A stretch of 15,253 nt of DNA from an uncultured Bacilli bacterium (GTDB lineage Bacteria; Bacillota_I; Bacilli_A; RF39; UBA660). The DNA lies in assembly GCA_944363655.1 (NCBI GenBank), contig CALVUU010000058.1, positions 1-15,253 of the forward strand, written 5' to 3'. This document shows, piece after piece, positions 1 to 6,275 of the stretch. The notes below the pieces were generated by a model that did no database searches, was not told where the DNA came from, and was given only the letters and a program-made list of their open reading frames with translations. Numbering within the stretch: the stretch's first letter is position 1; every line of letters begins with the position of its first letter. Both the position numbers and the translations under genes were made by a program.

Positions 1-279
1 GAATACAAAATAAAAATAGGTGATTCATATAACTATATTGATTTATTACTTTATAATTATGATTTTAATTGTTTTGTTGTTGTAGAACTTAAAGTTACTG
101 AACTAAAAAAAGAACATATTGGTCAAACAGAAGTTTATATGAATTATATAGATAAACATTTAAGAAAAGTAACGCAAGATAAAACAATAGGAATTATTAT
201 ATGTAAAAAGGATAATAAATTTATAATGGAATATTGTAGTGATTCTAGAATACTTGCTAAAGAATACCAATTAAATTAA
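1..279 (+). CDS. DUF1016 (YhcG-type) PDDEXK nuclease, C-terminal fragment (5' end outside window)
   Basis: Frame 1 is open from the first base to TAA at 277-279 and encodes 92 residues. They match the C-terminal PDDEXK nuclease domain of DUF1016/YhcG proteins: a YIDLLLYN strand with the first catalytic Asp, then VVVELK with the Glu and Lys of the ExK motif. The segment differs from the C-terminus of the next gene at only about 11 of 92 positions, so the two are recent tandem paralogues. The stop codon touches the ribosome binding site of that next gene, so they are probably co-transcribed. The family is usually found near restriction or mobile-element genes; the substrate is not known from this sequence. 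The start and N-terminal domain lie upstream of the window, so completeness cannot be judged. Confidence 0.88.
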   Translation, partial: EYKIKIGDSYNYIDLLLYNYDFNCFVVVELKVTELKKEHIGQTEVYMNYIDKHLRKVTQDKTIGIIICKKDNKFIMEYCSDSRILAKEYQLN

Positions 280-287
280 GGAGGATT

Positions 288-1175
288 ATGAATTATTATA
301 ACGAAATTAAAAACGAATTAATAAATAATGAAATAACTAAAAAAGTAAAAGATTATAGTAAGAATAGAAGTGATTTAACTACTTATTATAATGTAGGTAA
401 ATTACTAAGTGAAGCTGGTAAGCATTACGGTGAAGGTATTATTAAAGAATATTCTAATAGATTGACTGAGGAGCTTGGTAAAGGGTACGGTTTGTCAAAC
501 TTGAAAAGAATGCGACAATTTTATTTGGCTATTGAAAAAGGTGTGGCGATGCCACACCAATTGAGTTGGTCGCATATACTTGTATTGTTGCCAATTAAAG
601 ATGAAAACGAGATTAATTATTATATTAACTTAGCTGAAAAATTTAGTTTATCTTATAGGGATTTGCAAAAAAGAATTAAAACTCACGAATATGAAAGATT
701 AGATAATGCAACTAAAGAGAAATTAACTATAAGTACTAATAATATATCTGTAACTGATTTTATTAAAAATCCTATTGTTATAAAAAATACCACTAATAAA
801 GAAATAATTTCTGAGAAAATATTACAGCAATTGATACTTGAAGATATTCCTGCTTTTTTAAAAGAACTAGGCAATGGTTTTACCTTTGTAGAAAACGAAT
901 ATAAAATAAAAATAGGTAATACTTATAATTATATAGATTTACTTCTTTATAATTATGAGTTTAACTGCTTTGTAGTTGTTGAACTTAAAGTAACTGAACT
1001 TAAAAAAGAATATATTGGTCAAATAGAAGTATATATGAATTATATTGATAAGAATTTAAGAAAAGTAACGCAAGATAAAACAATAGGAATTATTATATGT
1101 AAAAAGGGTAATAAATTTATAATAGAATATTGTAGTGATAAAAGGATATTAGCAAAGGAGTATAAATTAGTATAG
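288..1175 (+). CDS. DUF1016 (YhcG-type) PDDEXK nuclease family protein
   Basis: A 295-aa protein with the usual two-part layout of the family. An N-terminal DUF1016_N domain (about residues 10-130) contains the GKGYGLSNLKRMRQFY and QLSWSH-type motifs. The C-terminal PDDEXK nuclease domain (about 160-290) has Asp217 in YIDLLLYN and Glu232/Lys234 in VELK as the predicted metal-binding and catalytic residues. The length is near the shorter end for the family. The AAGGAGG site at 278-284 overlaps the stop codon of the upstream paralogue and is only 3 nt from this ATG, suggesting coupled translation. The last 92 residues are about 88% identical to the upstream fragment. The biological role is inferred to be DNA processing or defence; no partner restriction gene is visible downstream. 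Confidence 0.9.
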   Translation: MNYYNEIKNELINNEITKKVKDYSKNRSDLTTYYNVGKLLSEAGKHYGEGIIKEYSNRLTEELGKGYGLSNLKRMRQFYLAIEKGVAMPHQLSWSHILVLLPIKDENEINYYINLAEKFSLSYRDLQKRIKTHEYERLDNATKEKLTISTNNISVTDFIKNPIVIKNTTNKEIISEKILQQLILEDIPAFLKELGNGFTFVENEYKIKIGNTYNYIDLLLYNYEFNCFVVVELKVTELKKEYIGQIEVYMNYIDKNLRKVTQDKTIGIIICKKGNKFIIEYCSDKRILAKEYKLV

Positions 1176-1193
1176 TAAATAAAAAATGGATTA

Positions 1194-1560
1194 ATGAATG
1201 AAGGTAATTTAATGTTAGATGTTAAAATTAACTGATGGTCCTGAAAAATAAGTAATTGTTTTTTTAATACTCAAAGAGGTAATATATTTATTGGAGTTAA
1301 TGATGCTGGTAAAGTTTTGGACTTAACTTAAATTGGGATTTGTTATAAATAACAATTAAAACTCGTATTATGCTATCAACAATAGTTTTATATGATGTTT
1401 TAGTATTAGATTATGAAGATAAAAAATATATTAAAATAATTGTTGCTAGAGGTGGGGAATGACCATATTATTTAAAAGGTATGAAAATGATTCTAGAAAG
1501 TTGTTTTATGTGACCTTAATGTCCAAAGAAATGTTGAAATTTTATTGGATTTAATGGTTA
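1194..1560 (+). pseudogene. Decayed AlbA_2-type (Schlafen-like, putative DNA-binding) gene
   Basis: No open frame covers 1176-1662, but piecing frames together recovers the AlbA_2 domain signature. It begins with an LTDGPEK segment, then NTQRGNIFIGVNDAGKV, then an LYDVLVLDYEDKKYIKIIV segment, and ends with PYYLKGM and MSKEML. These blocks occur in the family order (nucleic-acid-binding N-terminal domain of transcriptional-regulator or helicase-like proteins). The reading is broken by several in-frame stops (TAA after GPEK and after KVLDLT, TGA before PYYLK) and at least two frameshifts. The C-terminal part seen in full-length relatives is missing, so this is a truncated remnant. It occupies nearly all of the gap between the nuclease gene and the ImmA/IrrE operon. 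The exact ends are approximate. Confidence 0.75.
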
Positions 1561-1608
1561 TTTCTAGAGTTGATGTTATAAAATAAGAAAAAACTACTAT
1601 AATTTATA

Positions 1609-1648
1609 TGGTTTACAATTAGTGATTTATATGATAAAATGTAAACCA
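1609..1648 (+). promoter_or_regulatory. Promoter framed by a perfect inverted repeat (likely autoregulatory operator)
   Basis: The arms TGGTTTACA (1609-1617) and TGTAAACCA (1640-1648) are perfect reverse complements separated by 22 nt. Inside them lies a sigma-A-like promoter: TTTACA (1612-1617), a 17-nt spacer, then TAAAAT (1635-1640). The left arm contains the -35 and the right arm begins at the last base of the -10. The downstream gene encodes an XRE DNA-binding domain, so binding of its product here would block RNA polymerase. The operator role is inferred. Confidence 0.7.
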
Positions 1649-1662
1649 AGAAGGTGATAACT

Positions 1663-2697
1663 ATGAGTGAAATAGGTAATAACTTAAAAAGAGCCCGGCT
1701 TATAAAAAATTTATCTTTAAGAGAGGTAGCTCAAAGATTAAATGTTTCTCCAACTGCTGTATCTAAATATGAAAATGGAATTATAATACCTGATTCTAAA
1801 AGATTAATAGAGTTTGCTAATTTATATGAAGTAAAGGTACGAACTTTATTGCAATCTAAGGAACTTCCTAAAATGAATTTTAATTCATTTAGAAAGAAGA
1901 AAAGATTAATTGGTAAAAGATTAGAGATTTTAAAAAGCATTATTTTAAATAAAGTAAGAGATTATTTAGAAGTTCTTAATTTAAATCAGTATATTCCTAT
2001 AAAATTAGTTAAATTTAAATGTAATAGTGTAGAAGATGCTGAGGCAATTGCTAGAAAATATAGAGAAATAATTAATTTTTCTGTTATTCAGCCTATATCT
2101 AATTTAATTAGTGTTTTAGAAAATTTAGGTATTATGATAATACAAATTGCAGATGTTAATAATTATATTAAAGATTTTGATGGTTTAAGTGAAGTAGTTA
2201 ATAATGTTCCGTTTATTGTTCTTCTTAATAATATTAAAGATGGAGCAAGACAAAGATTTACAATTGCTCATGAGCTTGGACATTTAGTTATGGATGTTTC
2301 AGACAACTTAGATGCCGAGAAGATGTGTCATAGATTTGCTAGTGCATTTCTGATGCCAAAAGAAAGTGTTATTAATGAATTTGGTAGTTTTAGAAAAAAT
2401 ATTAGTTTATTTGAATTAAAAGCATTTAAAGAAGAATATAGGGTAAGTTATGCTGCTATAATTTATAGATTAAAAGATTTAAATATAATTTCAGAATATT
2501 TGTATAAAAAGTTAAGTATAGAAATAAGTACAATTATTACTAAAAATGATCCAGAACCTATTGAAGTAGAATATTCTAATCAATTTAAAAAGTTAGTATA
2601 TCAATTAGATAGTAAAAATATTATTTCTTTAAATAAAGCGTGTGAATTATTAGGAGTATCAGCTTATGAATATAACAGCGAAAATTATAATTACTGA
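1663..2697 (+). CDS. XRE-family HTH / ImmA-IrrE (M78) metallopeptidase fusion, putative antitoxin or regulator
   Basis: A 344-aa protein with an N-terminal XRE helix-turn-helix (about residues 4-62, LREVAQRLNVSPTAVSKYENG) and a C-terminal ImmA/IrrE (DUF955, M78) zinc peptidase domain. The metal site is HELGH (His203, Glu204, His207), with Glu219 in AEKMCHRFASAFLMP as the likely third ligand. ATG 1663 was chosen because AAGGTG (1651-1656) is a ribosome binding site 6 nt upstream; the in-frame GTG at 1654 lies inside that site. The last 32 nt overlap the PIN-like gene, so the pair is translationally coupled. Fusions of this type next to a PIN-like nuclease are known as toxin-antitoxin-like modules, in which the HTH-peptidase protein represses the operon and neutralises the nuclease. 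That role is inferred here. Ends with TGA. Confidence 0.88.
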   Translation: MSEIGNNLKRARLIKNLSLREVAQRLNVSPTAVSKYENGIIIPDSKRLIEFANLYEVKVRTLLQSKELPKMNFNSFRKKKRLIGKRLEILKSIILNKVRDYLEVLNLNQYIPIKLVKFKCNSVEDAEAIARKYREIINFSVIQPISNLISVLENLGIMIIQIADVNNYIKDFDGLSEVVNNVPFIVLLNNIKDGARQRFTIAHELGHLVMDVSDNLDAEKMCHRFASAFLMPKESVINEFGSFRKNISLFELKAFKEEYRVSYAAIIYRLKDLNIISEYLYKKLSIEISTIITKNDPEPIEVEYSNQFKKLVYQLDSKNIISLNKACELLGVSAYEYNSENYNY

Positions 2698-3196
2698 TAC
2701 AAATATAATAACTGATTTAAATAACGCAGGAATTTTAGAAAAGTTTATTGAGCTTGATAATGTTTATGTTAGTGATTTGGTAATGAATGATGAGTTTAAT
2801 TCTAATACATGTGATGAGTATATTTTGAAAAAGATGAAAACTATTGGATTTACTTCTGAGCAGATGTTGGAATTGGAAAAGTTGCAAAGGGCAACTAACA
2901 AATTATCGCAATATGATTTGGTGAACTATATTACTGCTAGAGATTGTGGGGGAATACTTGCAACAGGAGATAAAAGATTAAAGGAATTTTCTGAAAAAAA
3001 TGGTGTTTTAGTAATTAGAACCTTAAAAATAATTGAAATGTTAGTAGAAGATGAAGTTATTACTTATAAGGATGCTATAGATGCTTGTGATTTATTAAAA
3101 ATATGTAAAGATACAAGAATTCCTGATGAAAGTATAGATGATTTTATAAATAAATTAATGTATAAATATTTGTTAATAACAGAAAAAATTGGATAA
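2666..3196 (+). CDS. PIN-like nuclease, putative toxin partner of the XRE-ImmA/IrrE protein
   Basis: A 176-aa protein with the PIN-domain pattern of spaced acidic residues: Asp11 in IIITDTN, Glu43 in VMNDEF, Asp84 in LSQYD, and Asp102 in the ILATGDKRL motif. These would hold the metal ions of a single-strand ribonuclease. The start ATG 2666 is inside the end of the upstream gene; TAGGAG (2651-2656) lies 9 nt before it. The C-terminal 50 residues (from about 125) are outside the core fold and helix-rich. By comparison with HTH-M78/PIN-like (DUF4411-type) gene pairs, it is inferred to be the toxic nuclease of a two-gene module. I cannot assign it to a specific PIN subfamily or name a target RNA. 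Confidence 0.8.
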   Translation: MNITAKIIITDTNIITDLNNAGILEKFIELDNVYVSDLVMNDEFNSNTCDEYILKKMKTIGFTSEQMLELEKLQRATNKLSQYDLVNYITARDCGGILATGDKRLKEFSEKNGVLVIRTLKIIEMLVEDEVITYKDAIDACDLLKICKDTRIPDESIDDFINKLMYKYLLITEKIG

Positions 3197-3217
3197 AGTA
3201 TAATCTTATCCAATTTT
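3183..3217. terminator. Bidirectional intrinsic terminator between convergent genes
   Basis: The arms AAAATTGGATAA (3185-3196) and TTATCCAATTTT (3206-3217) form a perfect 12-bp stem with a 9-nt loop, with an A-run on the left and a T-run on the right. It ends both the PIN-like gene (+) and the XRE gene (-). The left arm is also the last codons of the PIN-like gene. Confidence 0.75.
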
Positions 3218-3219
3218 AA

Positions 3220-3468
3220 TTATTTATCTTCTTCATCAAGTGGTTCAAACAAAACTCTTATATCTATCCCAAGTACTTTAGCAAATGTCCATATAGTTCC
3301 TAAACTAAATGTTTGTAAATAATTAGGACTTTCGATATTCATTATAAAACCTTCACTGTAATTACAAAGCATCGCAAATTTTGTTATAGTTAGATGCTTT
3401 AATTTACGTTGTTTTTTTAGATTTTGTCCAACAAGATAATATATGTAGTTTTCATCATTTTTATCCAT
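3220..3468 (-). CDS. Small XRE-family HTH regulator
   Basis: An 82-aa protein that is almost entirely one helix-turn-helix domain (about residues 14-75). It starts VGQNLKKQRKLKHLTITKFA, has the recognition segment around SEGFIMNIESP, and ends with the FAKVLGIDIRVLFEP helix typical of Cro/CI-like repressors. The ATG at 3468 is preceded on the minus strand by AGGTGAT with good spacing. It is transcribed divergently from the surface-protein gene across about 100 nt that contain strong inverted repeats, so it probably represses itself and perhaps that gene. It converges on the PIN-like gene through a shared terminator. It could be a lone antitoxin or a cryptic phage or element regulator; no other element genes support either. 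Confidence 0.82.
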   Translation of the reverse strand: MDKNDENYIYYLVGQNLKKQRKLKHLTITKFAMLCNYSEGFIMNIESPNYLQTFSLGTIWTFAKVLGIDIRVLFEPLDEEDK

Positions 3469-3488
3469 AATTTTATCACCTGATTAAA

Positions 3489-3524
3489 TTTTCTCATTAA
3501 ACAAGTGAGAAAATTTCACTTGTT
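3489..3524. promoter_or_regulatory. Overlapping inverted repeats between divergent genes (candidate XRE operator)
   Basis: There are two overlapping palindromes. TTTTCTCA (3489-3496) pairs with TGAGAAAA (3506-3513) across 9 nt. AACAAGTGA (3500-3508) pairs with TCACTTGTT (3516-3524) across 7 nt. The two share bases, so they cannot both fold in one RNA, which fits alternative or adjacent protein sites better than a hairpin. They lie upstream of both the XRE gene (-) and the surface-protein gene (+). Assignment to the XRE protein is inference. Confidence 0.6.
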
Positions 3525-3536
3525 CAGTGAATTTTG

Positions 3537-3545
3537 TGGTATAAT
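3537..3545 (+). promoter_or_regulatory. Extended -10 promoter of the surface-protein gene
   Basis: TGG followed by a perfect TATAAT (3540-3545) forms an extended -10 element 24 nt before the start codon. No clear -35 is seen at normal spacing; the inverted repeats occupy that region. Confidence 0.6.
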
Positions 3546-3568
3546 CAATTTAGGATGGAGGAAATTTA

Positions 3569-4732
3569 ATGAAAAAAAATATTTTGTTATTAGGAGTGGT
3601 TGTGGTTATATTTTCTATATTTTTTATATGTCTTAGTTCAAATAATGACAAAGCTATAATTGAAAATACAAATAGTTCTAATTTAAATTTTAATTCTAAT
3701 ACTTTAACCATGATGTATGAAACAGAAGAGAATAGTGGAGAATACCAAGTTAGTAATGATAATGCGTGGCCACAGGAGGGATATGTTTTTAACGAAAGAT
3801 TATCAAGTTGTGAAAACGGAAGTACACTTACTTGGGATGATGAAAATAAGAAAGTATTATTACAAACTAATACTTCAGATAAATGTTATATTTATTTTGA
3901 TAAAGAACCCGATATAGTATATTTAGCAGATTATATAAAGAAAAACGTTTATACAAGTGATGGAGTAAATGATTTATATTATCATGATGGAGTGGGAACA
4001 TATGGATATCTTGAAGCTGGCGATAATAGCTATCGTTATAGCGGAGCAAATCCAAATAATTATGTGTGCTTTGGCAGTGATGCAGCAGCATGTCCGAATG
4101 ACTATTTGTATAGAATCATAGGAGTGTTTGGAGATCAAGTTAAGTTGATAAAATCTACGAGTATTGGAAGTTATGCTTGGGATGCAGATAACGTAAATAC
4201 ATGGGATGGAACAACTAAACCAGATGTTTATTATTTATTAAATGATACATTTTATAATAATAAAACATACATAGAGGAACAATTGATAAGCAAAATATCT
4301 GTTCATGATTTTGAAGTTGGTGGAGTAAATTTTAATGATATTGGAACGGCTAAAGAAGTATATCAATTAGAAATTGAAAATCAAACTGGATATAAAGAAA
4401 GAATGCCAATAGGTTTAATGTATGTAAGTGATTATGGATATAGTGTTGATCCTAGCAAATGGAGCGAACCATTAATGTACGGCACTACCGATTATGATAT
4501 AAATTACGGGATAAACAATTGGCTATATTTAGGGAACCAATATGAGTGGCTAATAACTCGCATATCAGATATTAATAGTGCTTTTCATATTCCGAATTTA
4601 TTTAATGGAAGTTTAGGAGGCGGTTATTCTGCTGATCAAAAAAGTGCAATACGTCCTGTCTTCTATCTAAAATCTAATGTAGAATTAGTCAGAGGAACAG
4701 GTACTTCAAGTGATCCTTACCGCATTGCCTAA
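3569..4732 (+). CDS. Membrane-anchored or secreted surface protein of an uncultured-Bacilli family
   Basis: A 387-aa protein. Residues 1-24 (MKKN then a hydrophobic stretch) form a signal or anchor. FFIC is not a good lipobox, so a plain transmembrane anchor or signal peptide is more likely than a lipoprotein. A low-complexity Asn/Ser linker follows (about 30-60). A small module at 65-112 has WPQEGYVFNERLSSCENG and KCYIYFDKE with a likely Cys81-Cys106 pair. A larger domain (about 117-387) contains DGVNDLYYHDG, SGANPNNYVCFGS (Cys167, Cys175), YRIIGVFGDQVKLIKS, IGLMYVSDYGY, NWLYLGNQYEWLITR, IRPVFYLKS and the ending GTGTSSDPYRI. From memory, this domain recurs in many copies in uncultured Mollicutes-like gut Bacilli, sometimes behind prepilin-type N-termini. 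Function unknown; cell-surface adhesion or recognition is a guess. GGAGG 3557-3561 sets the start. Confidence 0.8.
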   Translation: MKKNILLLGVVVVIFSIFFICLSSNNDKAIIENTNSSNLNFNSNTLTMMYETEENSGEYQVSNDNAWPQEGYVFNERLSSCENGSTLTWDDENKKVLLQTNTSDKCYIYFDKEPDIVYLADYIKKNVYTSDGVNDLYYHDGVGTYGYLEAGDNSYRYSGANPNNYVCFGSDAAACPNDYLYRIIGVFGDQVKLIKSTSIGSYAWDADNVNTWDGTTKPDVYYLLNDTFYNNKTYIEEQLISKISVHDFEVGGVNFNDIGTAKEVYQLEIENQTGYKERMPIGLMYVSDYGYSVDPSKWSEPLMYGTTDYDINYGINNWLYLGNQYEWLITRISDINSAFHIPNLFNGSLGGGYSADQKSAIRPVFYLKSNVELVRGTGTSSDPYRIA

Positions 4733-4756
4733 AAAAAATTAAACATACTCGACTTA

Positions 4757-4782
4757 GAACGACAAATTCGTCGCTCTTTTTT
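4757..4782 (+). terminator. Intrinsic terminator of the surface-protein gene
   Basis: GA-A-CGAC (4757-4763) pairs with GTCG-C-TC (4770-4776) with one mismatch and a 6-nt loop, followed by six T (4777-4782). It also lies immediately upstream of the spoIIGA -10 element, so it insulates the sporulation block from the island. Confidence 0.72.
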
Positions 4783-4791
4783 GTGTATAAT
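4767..4791 (+). promoter_or_regulatory. Putative spoIIGA-sigE promoter with 0A-box-like site
   Basis: TATAAT at 4786-4791 lies 15 nt before the spoIIGA start. No -35 is recognisable at 17 nt, as in B. subtilis spoIIG, where Spo0A-P activates a promoter with wrong spacing. TTCGTCG (4767-4773), read on the minus strand as CGACGAA, matches the 0A box TGNCGAA at all but the first base. It also forms part of the terminator stem, so the match may be accidental. Confidence 0.42.
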
Positions 4792-4806
4792 CATTTTGTG
4801 ATTAAT

Positions 4807-5610
4807 ATGAAAATATATTTAGATCTAGTATTTATACTTAATTTTATATATGATTTACTTTTAATGATGACTGTTGATATAACTCTAAAAAGGCACACAA
4901 AGTTAAGAAGACTAATATTTAGTTCTATCCTTGGGGCTTTATCTCTTATAATACTTTTTCTTCCCTGCGGAGAACTAATATTGTTTGTTTTTAAAATTAT
5001 TATAAGTGTTTTAATGATTCTTATTGCTTTTGGATATAAAAATATTAAATATTTTGGTACTAATATGATTTATTTATATATGTCTAGTGTAATACTCGGA
5101 GGTTTTTTATATTTTTTAAATATTGAATTTAGTTATAAAAGAGAAGGAATGATTTTTTATTTTGATGGATTAAGTGTTAATTATATACTTCTTTTAATTA
5201 TTGCTCCGATTATTTTGTTTTTATATGTGAGGGAACATAAAAAGTTTAAGAGTACATATAATTATAATTATAAAGTAAGTATTATATTTAAAAATGGTAA
5301 GTGTTTAGAATGTAATGGGTTTTTGGATACGGGAAATAAGTTAAAAGATCCTGTAACTAAAAAGTATATAATACTTGTTAATAAAAAGGTATTAATACCA
5401 TATATAAATATAAGAAGTCCTATATATGTACCATATAAAACTGTCGGTTATAATGGGTTAATAGAGTGTTTTAGTATTAGGTATATTAAAGTAATGAATC
5501 AAGTATTTAAAAATTATATGGTAGGTATTATACCTGAGAAAATAAATTTAAATGGTAGTGATTGTTTACTTAATTATAAATTAATGGAGGATATATGTTT
5601 AGAAAAATAA
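4807..5610 (+). CDS. spoIIGA: SpoIIGA, sigma-E precursor-processing aspartic protease
   Basis: SpoIIGA is the septum-membrane protease that activates pro-sigma-E in the mother cell. This 267-aa protein starts MKIYLDLVFILNFIYD, the family's typical N-terminus. It has about five hydrophobic segments up to residue 142 and a cytosolic C-terminal domain with the aspartic-protease motif GFLDTGN (Asp174). It is somewhat shorter than the roughly 309-aa B. subtilis protein. ATG 4807 was chosen over an in-frame GTG at 4783 because it begins exactly at the conserved N-terminus. The only Shine-Dalgarno match is a weak GTGAT at 4798-4802, so translation is probably inefficient. The gene overlaps sigE by 16 nt, the expected protease-substrate operon. 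Confidence 0.93.
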   Translation: MKIYLDLVFILNFIYDLLLMMTVDITLKRHTKLRRLIFSSILGALSLIILFLPCGELILFVFKIIISVLMILIAFGYKNIKYFGTNMIYLYMSSVILGGFLYFLNIEFSYKREGMIFYFDGLSVNYILLLIIAPIILFLYVREHKKFKSTYNYNYKVSIIFKNGKCLECNGFLDTGNKLKDPVTKKYIILVNKKVLIPYINIRSPIYVPYKTVGYNGLIECFSIRYIKVMNQVFKNYMVGIIPEKINLNGSDCLLNYKLMEDICLEK

Positions 5611-6275
5611 TAGAATATTTAAAACGTAAGTATAATGAAGTATTTTTTGTTGGAGCTACTGATAAACTTCCACCACCTTTAAGTAAGGAAGAAGAACTTG
5701 ATTATTTAATTAAAGCAAGACAAGGAGATAATGATGCAAGGAATAAACTTATTGAACATAATTTAAGATTAGTTGTATTTCTTGCTAAACGATATGAAAA
5801 TACAACATATGATATTGAAGATTTAGTAAGTATTGGTTCCATTGGTTTAATTAAAGGAATTAATACCTATAAGATAGATAAAAATATAAAACTGGCTACT
5901 TATGCATCACGTTGTATTAGTAATGAAATACTCATGTTTCTTCGGAAAAATAAGAGGAAAAGAAGTGAAGTTTCTTTAGATAGTGCTATAAATTTTGATA
6001 GTGAGGGTAATGAACTTCATTTAGAAGATATTCTTGGAACTGATGCAGAATTAGTACCTAAAGAGTATGAACGAAAAGTTGATAAAGAACTTTTAAATAA
6101 AGAAATTGCTTCATTAAGTCCCAGGGATAAAGAAATAATGACTCTTAGATATGGACTTAATAATACAATGGAATATACCCAAAAAGAAGTAGCAGAAATG
6201 TTAGGAATTAGTCAGTCTTATATTTCTAGGATTGAAAAAAAAGTGGTAAGAAAATTAAGCCAATTGATGCATTAA
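5595..6275 (+). CDS. sigE: RNA polymerase sigma-E (mother-cell sporulation sigma factor), made as a pro-protein
   Basis: A 226-aa sigma-70 family protein clearly of the sigma-E type: KLPPPLSKEEE, then region 2 (about 50-120, NLRLVVFLAKRYENTTYDIEDLVSIG and IKLATYASRCISNEILMFLR), the SEVSLD/GNELHLEDILGTD linker, and region 4 (about 165-222, TQKEVAEMLGISQSYISRIEKK). The basic, amphipathic N-terminus MFRKIIEYLKRKYNEVFF is the pro-sequence. By alignment with B. subtilis EVYY/IGG, cleavage by SpoIIGA is expected after Phe18, giving a pro-sequence about 9 residues shorter than the 27 of B. subtilis. GGAGG at 5586-5590 serves the ATG inside the end of spoIIGA. Its stop codon overlaps that of the convergent HTH gene. 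Glu54 is the Glu of the KLIEHNL motif. Confidence 0.95.
   Translation: MFRKIIEYLKRKYNEVFFVGATDKLPPPLSKEEELDYLIKARQGDNDARNKLIEHNLRLVVFLAKRYENTTYDIEDLVSIGSIGLIKGINTYKIDKNIKLATYASRCISNEILMFLRKNKRKRSEVSLDSAINFDSEGNELHLEDILGTDAELVPKEYERKVDKELLNKEIASLSPRDKEIMTLRYGLNNTMEYTQKEVAEMLGISQSYISRIEKKVVRKLSQLMH

Noticed and set aside
1194..1520. TGA read as Trp (Mycoplasma-like code), which would rescue part of the AlbA_2 remnant
   Set aside because: The remnant also has TAA stops and frameshifts. The ImmA/IrrE gene ends properly at TGA (2695-2697), intact genes use TGG for Trp, and none contains an in-frame TGA.
3867..4091. 74-aa minus-strand frame within the surface-protein gene
   Set aside because: Antisense to a clear gene, with a low-complexity His/Tyr/Leu-rich product and no start signal.
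4783..4806. Longer SpoIIGA start at GTG 4783
   Set aside because: It would add eight residues before the conserved N-terminus, and it overlaps the TATAAT element and the end of the terminator.
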